Shown here: piece by piece, positions 55,496 through 64,000 of the stretch | How positions within the stretch are numbered: the first letter of the stretch is position 1 | Layout of the letters: every line of letters begins with the position of its first letter | Origin: Nansenia antarctica | Taxonomy: Eukaryota > Chordata > Actinopteri > Argentiniformes > Microstomatidae | Assembly: GCA_963989245.1 (NCBI GenBank) | Contig: OZ022351.1 | Coordinates: 28,059,461 to 28,123,460, forward strand | DNA length: 64,000 nt | Direction of reading: 5' to 3' | Position numbers and translations under genes: made by a program | The notes under the pieces: generated by a model | The model's input: only the letters and a program-made list of their open reading frames with translations | Told to the model about the DNA's origin: nothing | Database searches by the model: none

Positions 55496-56134
55496 TATGC
55501 ACTTCATCAATAAGACGAGGCGGTAGATCTAAACTTAAGACGTGGAGGCGTGGTCAAGGCCACTTTGCTATTATTATTATTCAAAACCAATGTATTTCGT
55601 TTTATTATATATATTGTACTAGTGATAAATGTGTAATAATACATTAATTAATGGTTTATTACAGCATGGCTTTATTTCAACCTGCTTTTATGGTGTGTTT
55701 TTTCATTTTTTGTGGTGTTTCATAATAAAAGAATACAAATAGTGTTTTGAATGATTAATGATTTTAATAAAGGTAAAAAAAAAAGCACACAGTACACTAT
55801 AATAAATTTAAAATAAGAGAAAAAAGACTAAAAATAGACTACACACACACAGTATTTACAGTGGCTTTCGCGTCTGAGTCTCTCCTCTCTGCAAGCCACA
55901 GCTCCACAGTCTTGCAGGTTTGACACACCTACAACTTCACGCCTCTGGCAGACAGACCGGCACACGGATAGACAAAGGAGCCTGGACAGCTACCATGAGA
56001 GACAAAAGAGTGTAGTGTGAAGTGTGAAGTGTGTGAAGTGTGAAGTGTGTGAAATGTGTGGCTGGCTTACTGAAATAAAGGCATATGATATAAATGAGGA
56101 CATAGAAAGGATCTTTTTGAAAATAAAGGATTTA
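55496..56134. other. Non-coding junction and gene A 3' flank
   Basis: Homology to the left A-B intergenic region (19980-20080, TCTGCCAGAGGCGTGAAGTTG) resumes at about 55915-56010 on the minus strand. The remainder up to 55,900 is AT-rich with no gene. A minus-strand AATAAA overlaps the gene A stop at 56131-56136. Confidence 0.6.
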
Positions 56135-56711
56135 TTAAGTGGTGTCGGTGTCCAGTGGTGGGGCAGAGGCTGAGGAGGTGGTGGCCACCTCCCTGGACTG
56201 ACGAGCGGTGACAAAGGCGTGGTGACGCAGCTCCACGAGGCCATGGGCCAGGGCCACCACGTGATGGTAACCGGGGTGACCGTCTGGCCCAATGGCGTCC
56301 TGAAAAAAAAGCACACAACACACAGACACAGCACATGAGGCGACGCTGCAAGCAAACACCAAGCAAATATGAACTCTTAACAGGCAACCGTCCACTCACT
56401 TCATCCTCCTCAGCCTGCTGCGCCTCCATCATGTCGTCCTCGGGGGGTGGTGGGTGGGGGTGGAATCCCAACTGGGATGACGAGGCCTCAGGCACACCGT
56501 GGGGCTCCTGGAGGAGAGCGTCGTGATGGACGAGGAGACGGATCTCCTCTGGCTCCTCCTCCTCCTCCTCTTCCTCGAAGCCCTCATCGGTCACCGTCGT
56601 CCTGTCGTCGTCCTCCTCCTCGGCCTCGTCAGTCCCATCCGGAGCGTTTAGATCCGGCTGCAGCGCAGTGCCTGTCTGGGAATACAGGTACTCTACCCCC
56701 AAGAGTTCCCC

Positions 56712-56751
<40 letters not shown>

Positions 56752-59405
56752 CACACTCTGCTTTTAAGCTTTTCTGTTGTTTTATTTTGTTAAAATAAAT
56801 AAACAGCAGCAAACACTCTCTGTCTCTGAGCTCTCTGTGTACCTGTGTACTCCCTGGGCGTGGTGTAGTTTTCAACCAGCTCCACTCCCTTGACCTCCTG
56901 GGCCAGCTGGTTGAAGCTGTGCTGCAGCTGGCCACTGTAGCAACGCAGCGCCACGCGTTGACCTCCCTCGACTGCTGCTCGTCCCCGGTCTTCATTCCAC
57001 CGCGCCAGGCCCTCCAGCAGGTACACCTGGAAGTTGACGTCACTCGCAGATGTACCTAGAAAAACACATAGATGGGAGAGGAACAGAGAAATCCAATTAG
57101 TGAGGGGAGAGTAAGTAAAACTATACATTGACTATGTGCACGCTCTGCTGGAGAAAGACTTACCCGGAATGAAGCGGCACTGGTGCAGGCGGAAGGACTC
57201 GAGGGAGGTGGAGCCACGTGCGCACCGGTAGACGGGGAGCTTCACGCCACCCTTGGTGACCTCTCCCGTCTGTGTGTACAGCTCCACCCCCTCCGGGTCC
57301 TGGATGCAGTCAAGGTGGCGGCGCTGCGTGCTCCAGATCTCCTCCATGCGGGCGCGGTCGATCAAAGGGACGCCCATGGTGTCCGTCAAGCTCCAGAAGG
57401 CGTCCAGCACCTCCCGGAGGAGCCGCTCTGTCTCCGCCGCTCCCCTCGTACGGCGTCGACAGTGTCGAGCGAGCTCCTTGGCGGAGAACTTGACGTGGGC
57501 GTCCCTCCCCTCCACGGACTGCTTGGCCTCTCTCAGGCGGGCGACGTCACCGGCGTCCCACTCGAAAATGGCAAAGGACAGCCTCGCCATGAAGAGGCCG
57601 TAGAGCTGGTGGCTGTCTGTGGTGACACCCCTCGCGAAGCGCCGCATGAGGTGCCACACGTCGAGCCTGACCACCAGGTCGTGCCACTCGTGGTACATCT
57701 TCTTCACAGCAGACGTTCCCACGGTGACACAGCAGTCCCGGTCCACGTACATGACCTTCGGAGGGGCCTTTCCGGCTTCACGGTACCGCCTCATCAGGCC
57801 GGCCGCCATGTTGGCCAGTCCGTCACCCTTGGCTGCCGTGAGGACGGACACGAGTACCTGCCCGTACTCGTTGCCAACATTGGTCATCCAGGCGGCCGAG
57901 CCGGCGGCACCGCCCGCAAGCTTTTTGGCGATCTGCAAGACACAGCACAAACACACATTTAGACACGAGGCACACAGACATCATACAGGGTAACGGCACA
58001 GTGGAGAGAGAAATCTCACCTTCTTGGTGGAGTCCATTTTGAGGAGATCGCCAAAAATGGACGTCACCCTGGCCTTGGTCTCGCCCAGCCTGGTCATGGC
58101 ATCCAGGACGTAGACCCGGCCGAACCAGGTGAGTCCGGGCACCTGTTGAAGCTTTGGGAGCGACACCTCCTTTGGTGGCGCTCCAGGTGCCCTCAGCTTG
58201 CGGAGCACGGAGAGGTATTCTACCGACCGCGCCATCCACTCCTCGGTGTGCTGCTCCACCATAGTGGCACGGAGGCGAGACACACCGTTGCCCAGGGTGC
58301 GCTCCTTTATCGAGGCAATCACACGCTTGTCGCAGGACAACCTGGGGTGGAAACAGAGAGTGTACAGACAATACAAACAGAAATAAAGTTAACAACAACA
58401 ACAACAACGCATTGTTGAGTAAATGTTGAATGACTTAAAGTGACATACCTGTACGTGAGAACAGCTGGGAATTGCTGTCGGTGAGCGATGTCCAGCTGCT
58501 CCAAGATGTCCTGCGACCAGCCCGCCATCTTCTTCTGGCAGGAGGGGCACTGCAGGCACTCCGTGGCCATGTAATACCACCCACTCCTGTCCAAGACCCT
58601 CCGGACAGTCTTATAGTATCCAGCGGCCATCAGTTTCCGCCCATCGGAGGGGCACTTCAGGTGATATGCCCACATCCGGTAGGGCATCCACAGGCAGAAT
58701 GGCCGCTGGAAGAAGGCGTGGGCATTGGCGGGGGGCTGCGTGTAGAGTGGCCGGGCGCCAGGTGGGTACCACCACAGGCGGAGTGGTGAGGTGAGGACCA
58801 CCTTTCCCTTCCTGTCCCTCTGGAACAGGGCCCGGCCTACCCACTCCTGCTGCTCCTCAGGCAGCGTCTGCCTCCAGCTGAGGGGAAGCAGCTGAAACAC
58901 AGACAGCAGGGGCACACAGTTAGTGAGTGTGAATGTGCAGCAGACAGGCAGACACACACACATCATACATACCTCTTTGCCGGAGGCAGGCTTCTGAAGG
59001 CTTCTTCCTGGTCCTTCCGGTGGTGGCTGCTCGGAGGAGGAGAGAGAGGAAGAGGAGAGAGAGGAAGAGGGGACGACAGCTGCTGGGGTGTCCCTGTACA
59101 TGACTGACAAAACATATCAGTGTTAGGGTGGCGCATTACAAGTGCATTACAAGTGAATTCACATCAAAGGGTACACTTACTAGGAGAGTCGACCTCGGTG
59201 GCAGCGGTGTAAGCATCAGCATCTGATGGGTCCGAGGAGGAGGCGCCTGGTGGCTCTGGTACCCTGTCCCGAGCCAGCACATACTTTTTAAACTCCCCTA
59301 TCCTGGACCCAGCTATTCCCACATGTCTTCTTATCCAGTTCACGAAGCTGTAACAGAGATCAACACAAAATCAGACACATGCGATACATAAACACACACA
59401 AAATC

Positions 59406-59439
<34 letters not shown>

Positions 59440-59984
59440 ACTCACGTTCGACTCTCCCGGTCTTTTGCATTGTACAGGGACTTGTATGTTCGGTGCGCGT
59501 GCGCACTGAACCCCAACAGCGTGTAGTCCACCCCACATGTGGAACCGGAGCCCATGCACAACCTACGCCTGGCAACGGCCGTCACCATGGGGGGGAAAAG
59601 CTTGGCGTAGGAGGCAAGGGCGTCCTTGTTGTCCATTAGGGGTGTCGTTATGTGTACCCTTTCCTCTCTCTCCTTCTGGTGGGCCGCCAAGATCTTGACG
59701 GCGTAGCCCACATCGTTCTCCAGCAGCCACCGGATTGTTTGACCGCAGTACTGTCCAAACAGGAGCTCAGTCTCAGCCAGGACCATCTGGTCGCTGCCAT
59801 CCCCCTTCTGGCAGGCTCTGGCCATCGCCTCCGCCTTCAAGAGGTCACCCGCCTTCACCACATTCCGCCCACCAGCGGAGGTCTGCTGGCGGCTTCGGGC
59901 GGTGTGTGCCGCCGCCGCGGCAGAGGGGCGAAGCGTGAGCTCGTTGGTAGGGGCCTCGAATGTAAACACTGGTGCAAAAGCCAT
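56135..59984 (-). CDS. Gene A, right copy: intact transposase-like frame
   Basis: Nine exons on the minus strand: 59984-59446, 59347-59181, 59103-58973, 58891-58449, 58341-58020, 57932-57164, 57055-56843, 56710-56400, 56299-56135. All junctions are GT-AG, total 3,060 nt, in phase, no internal stop, 1,019 residues. Domain order is as in the left copy: FGQYCGQTIRWLLENDVGY, Cys-rich exon 4 (CPSCQKKMAGW), Asp motifs KMDSTKK, YVDRDCC and RLDVWHLMRRF, acidic exon 8, and the start of the basic C-terminal region. Exon 9 runs directly into sequence matching the poly-Thr linker of the left copy and stops, so exon 10 and the zinc finger are deleted. Indels against the left copy in exons 1, 3 and 4 are all multiples of three. 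Confidence 0.82.
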
Positions 59985-60060
59985 TTTCTGAAAGACAAAG
60001 ACAATAAAACAGCACATTATAATACACTTAAATGACTAATTGCACTGTTGTTATTACACA

Positions 60061-60255
60061 CAGGGCCGGACTTATGCATGGGCTACCCTGGGCTTGAGCC
60101 CAGGGGCCCCGGGCTACAAGGGGCCCCAAAATAAATCCAAATGTATGAATAAATATTTGCTCTTTGATTTTGAATTAATAAATTACGTTCAAATTGGAAA
60201 AAATTGTTTTGTCGCAGCGCAGGGCACGGAAATACAGCCCCCCCCCTCCCCCGCG
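60061..60255. mobile_element. hAT-like element, right copy, cut by gypsy
   Basis: CAGGGCCGGACTTATGCATG with the octamer ATTACACA before it (60053-60060) mirrors the end of the left element and its target duplication. It is interrupted after 195 bp by the gypsy LTR. Confidence 0.85.
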
Positions 60256-60820
60256 TGTTATGTTTCTCAATAGGTTCTGTTATGTTTCTCAATAGGTTCT
60301 GGGTGTACACAATAATGTCGGATCCAGGTGCGGTGTAAGTAAAGAATGAGACGGAGATGTAATAAAATAAAGATTCTCTTTACTGAGACGTATGATTCAT
60401 AGGTACAAACATAAACTCTTAGCCGGACAACAAAAAGGGGAGCAGTAGGGCTCAGCACGTAGGTAATAATAACTCCGGCACTGCGGTCAATAATAAAGTG
60501 CACGAAAACTAAAGATTGAGCAAAGGGCTCCAAAGGCGGTACAAGGTTGCAAACCAGCAAACAAAGTCAAAGTTCAAATTACGTTCCGGGTAACGGATAC
60601 GTGAAGTGGTAATACATACACAGGGTTCTGAAGCATTCCATACGGTGTAACACAAGTGATCGACTGACAAGGGAACGAGGAAATGGGACACACCTAAATA
60701 CACTGACAAACACTCACAGGTGACAACAATCATTCGATAATTAGTCCAGGGCTGGAGCACTGTCGCTCTTCGACCAGTAGGGGCGATGGGGAGTCCTCTT
60801 CGCTGACCCCCCTTGTAACA
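60256..60820 (-). repeat. 3' LTR of a Ty3/gypsy element
   Basis: About 565 bp, minus strand, with ends TGTTAC and ATAACA. The last 22 bp (ending TTGAGAAACATAACA on the minus strand) are duplicated in tandem. AATAAA-like words lie in the middle. A G-rich tract precedes it on the minus strand, as expected for a polypurine tract. Confidence 0.8.
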
Positions 60821-60851
60821 GTGCCCCCCCCTGACGAACGGCACCAGAAGT

Positions 60852-63800
60852 TCACCCGGGTGCCTCGGGATGGAGCCGGCGAAAGTCCGTGATGAGGCTC
60901 GGATCTAGAATATCCCGCCGAGGCACCCAGGTACGCTCCTCAGGCCCATAACCCTCCCAGTCCACCAGGAATTGGAGACCCCTCCCCACCTTCCGGCAGT
61001 CAATAATCCTGTTAACCGTGTAGGCAGGTTGTCCATCAATGAGACGGGGCAGGGGGGCGGGGCGGGGTGGAGGGGCCATGGGGGAGAACACAACGGGTTT
61101 GAGGAGTGAAACATGGAAGGTGGGGTGAACTCGCATGGAGGGTGGGAGTAGCAGTCTGTAGGCCACGGCGTTGACCCGCCGCACCACCTTAAACGGCCCG
61201 ACGAAGCGAGGAGCCAGCTTGCGTGACTCCACCCGGAGGGGGAGGTCCCGGGTAGACAGCCAGACCCTCTGACCAGGACGGAAGACCGGGGCCGGACGGC
61301 GCCTGCGGTTGGCCTGGCGTTGGGACCTGTCCGAAGCCCGCACAAGCGCCGCCCTTACCCGCCTCCAGGTACGGCGACAGCGGCTGACATGGGCTTGGAC
61401 CGATGGTACAGCTGCCTCCTCCTCCTGCTCCGGGAAAAGGGGAGGCTGATACCCGTACTGGCATTGGAAAGGGGAGAGGCCAGTGGAGGAGCAGAGGAGG
61501 GTGTTGTGGGCGTATTCAGCCCACGCCAGCCGCCGGTTCCATGTCGCCGGATTGCTGGAGACGTAGCACCTCAAGACCCCCTCCAGGTCCTGGTTGACGC
61601 GCTCCGTCTGCCCATTGGACTGGGGGTGGAACCCGGAGGACAGGCTGACGGAGGCGCCAAGGCTGGTGGCGAATGCCTTCCAGAACCTGGAGGCGAATTG
61701 AGGACCCCGGTCGGATACCATGTCCAGGGGTAGTCCGTGCACCCGGAAAACGTGCTGGACCACTAGCTCCGCCGTCTCTTGGGCCGTGGGGAGTTTGGGG
61801 AGGGGGATGAAGTGTGCCGCCTTGGAGAACCGGTCTACCACCACTAGTATGGCGGTGAACCCATCAGATGGGGGTAGACCCGATATGAAATCGAGGGCTA
61901 TGTGCGACCAGGGACGTTTGGGGATGGACAGGGGGTGTAGGAGTCCCGGCGGCCGTTGCCGGGAGGCTTTACTGCGCGCGCATAGGGCACAGGCTGCCAC
62001 AAACGCGCGCGTGTCCCCCTCCGCTGTGGACCACCAGAACCTCCTTCGTATGAAGTCCAATGTCCTGGTGGCCCCTGGGTGACTGGTGAGGGAGGAGGCG
62101 TGCGCCCACTGCAGCAGTCGTGCACGCGCAGTCTTCGGAACGTAGAGCCTCCCCGGCGGACCCCCGCCCGGGTCAGGCTCCCGCCTCAGCGCTGTCCTCA
62201 CTACCCTGTCGATTCCCCAGGACACGGGGGCGACGACCAGGCCAGTGGGGACGATCGAATCCGTACTCTCCACCAGGTCCACAGGATCGAACTGCCTCGA
62301 CAGTGCATCGGGCTTGGTGTTTTTAGAGCCCGGTCGATAGGAGATCGTGAACTGGAACCTGGTGAAGAATAACGCCCACCTGGCCTGTCGGGAGTTGAGG
62401 CGTTTGGCCCCCTGGATATAGGCCAGGTTCTTGTGGTCCGTCCACACTATAAAAGGGTGCGCGGCCCCCTCCAACCAGTGCCTCCATTCCTCCAGCGCGA
62501 GTTTGATTGCAAGCAGCTCGCGGTTCCCCACGTCGTAGTTGCGCTCCGGCGCGGACAGCCTGCGAGAGAAAAGACACAGGGGTGAGTCTTATTGTCCTTG
62601 GCGCAGCGCTGTGACAAAACCGCCCCTACCGCAATGTCCGAGGCATCCACCTCCACAACAAAGGGTAGGGACGGGTTCGGGTGCACCAGGATGGGTGCTG
62701 AGGTGAAGCGCTGTTTTAATGCCGTGAACGCGGTGTCCGCCTCCGGGGACCAAGAAAAGGAGCGTAGGCTAGTCTGGGTGAGGGCTGTCAACGGGGCCGC
62801 TAAGGCGCTAAACCCGCGAATGAACCTCCGATAAAAGTTTGCGAAACCCAAAAAGCGTTGTAATTGTTTGAGAGAGGAGGGTCGGGGCCAGTCCAACACC
62901 GCACTGACCTTTCCGGGATCCATGAGTAGATTCCCCTTGTCCACCACGAAGCCCAGAAAGGAAACAGTGTCCACATGGAACTCGCACTTCTCCACTTTAA
63001 CAAAAAGTTTGTGATGGAGAAGGCGTTCGAGCACCTGTCGCACATGGATTCGGTGTTGGGCTAGGTACTTGGAGAAAATTAGAATGTCGTCGAGGTAGAC
63101 GAAGACTGAGTGGTCGAGGAGGTCTCGTAGGACATCATTAACGAGCGCTTGAAATACCGCTGGCGCGTTGGCCAGGCCGAACGGCATTACTAGGTACTCG
63201 TAATGTCCTCTGGGGGTGTTAAAAGCTGTTTTCCACTCGTCCCCCTTCCGGATCCTCACTAAGTTGTACGCGTTTCGTAAGTCCAGCTTAGTGAAGACCC
63301 GGGCCCCCTGCAAGGACTCAAAGGCCGTCGTCATCAACGGAAGGGGGTATCTGTTTTTCACCGTGACGTTGTTCAACCCCCTATAGTCGATGCACGGCCG
63401 TTGCCCCCCGTCCTTCTTGGCCACAAAGAAAAACCCTGCACCCGCCGGGGAGGTGGAAGGGCGAATGTGGCCCGCGGCGAGTGCGTCGTCGATGTACTCC
63501 TTCATGGCCAGGGTCTCAGGACCGGAGAGGGAGAACAATCTCCCCCGAGGGGGCGTGGTACCGGGCAGGAGGTCGATGGCACAGTCGTAAGTCCTGTGGG
63601 GGGGTAATTCCCTAGCCCGCTGCTTGCTAAAAACCTCCCCCAGATCCCAATAGACCTGGGGAACGCCCACTACGGCCGGAGTCACTGGAATGTTTGTAGA
63701 CCCCGCCGCTAGCGTGGAAAAGGGTCTAGGGGCTGTAGCTAGGGAGTGGGAAGGGACTGGGAATGGGGTTGGGGTTCTGGGAGGGTTGGTAATTCGCCCC

Positions 63801-64000
63801 GTGGACCAGTTAATGTTATGGTTGTGCACCGCCAGCCAGGGGTGCCCCAGGACCAGAGGACAGTCGGGAGACTCAATAATAAAAAACTGGATGAGCTCCC
63901 ACTGTTCTTGCTCCACCTGGATGCGAATAGGTGGTGTGCACTGGGTAACGAAGCCGGTCCCCAGAGGCCGGCCGTCCAGGGCGCGGACCGGTAATGGAAC
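60852..64000 (-). pseudogene. pol: Ty3/gypsy chromovirus pol, partial, one frameshift
   Basis: Minus-strand pol entering from the right edge. First part (64000 to about 62570): end of an aspartic protease (LGHPWLAVHNH), reverse transcriptase with YLDDILIFS and an RNase H start. Second part (about 62570 to 60852): RNase H (VWTDHKNLAYI), integrase with HHCC finger, DFISGLP, SDRGPQF and GQTERVN motifs, and a C-terminal chromodomain (FLVDWEGYGPEERTWV). The two parts lie in different frames and appear separated by a single-base loss in a T run near 62570. Gag and the 5' LTR are outside the window. Confidence 0.88.

Overview
The window looks like teleost fish nuclear DNA. Genes are intron-split with GT-AG splice sites. 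Long (TG)n and (CT)n microsatellites, tRNA-derived SINEs, hAT-like and piggyBac-like elements, a LINE tail, a chromodomain Ty3/gypsy element and an endogenous retrovirus fill most of the space. The only ordinary host genes are muscle M-band myomesin fragments. The species cannot be named from the sequence alone.

Layout. 1-12.6 kb: the first four coding exons of a myomesin-1-like gene on the minus strand (6757 down to 655), then intergenic DNA with SINEs, then one isolated internal myomesin exon on the plus strand (10641-10785). 12.6-13.5 kb: an 897-bp hAT-like element with a perfect 8-bp target duplication. 13.3-60.3 kb: a giant imperfect palindrome. The left arm (13332-29864) holds two tandem paralogous genes, called A and B here, that look like RNase H-fold transposase proteins, followed by VNTRs, a U6 snRNA copy and a piggyBac-like element. 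A 1.05-kb spacer (29865-30916) carries a truncated myomesin exon. The right arm (30917-60255) repeats everything in reverse and is split by a roughly 16-kb block at about 39.26-55.9 kb. That block contains a complete, very young-looking endogenous retrovirus (40770-54390) nested in an older element with similar inverted ends. 60.26-64 kb: a Ty3/gypsy chromovirus, minus strand, inserted into the right-arm copy of the hAT element and running off the window.

How the parts fit. Gene A splices in phase in both arms: 11 exons and about 1,199 codons on the left, 9 exons and about 1,019 codons on the right. Gene B is broken in both arms by different lesions, so the arms have evolved separately and are not a simple assembly echo. 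The most unusual items are the palindrome with its duplicated two-gene cassette, the A/B pair itself, the myomesin exons in conflicting orientations around it, and a paired H-x-T motif region in the retroviral pol that resembles a 2H phosphoesterase.

All family assignments are from reading the translated sequence by eye; no database search was possible.
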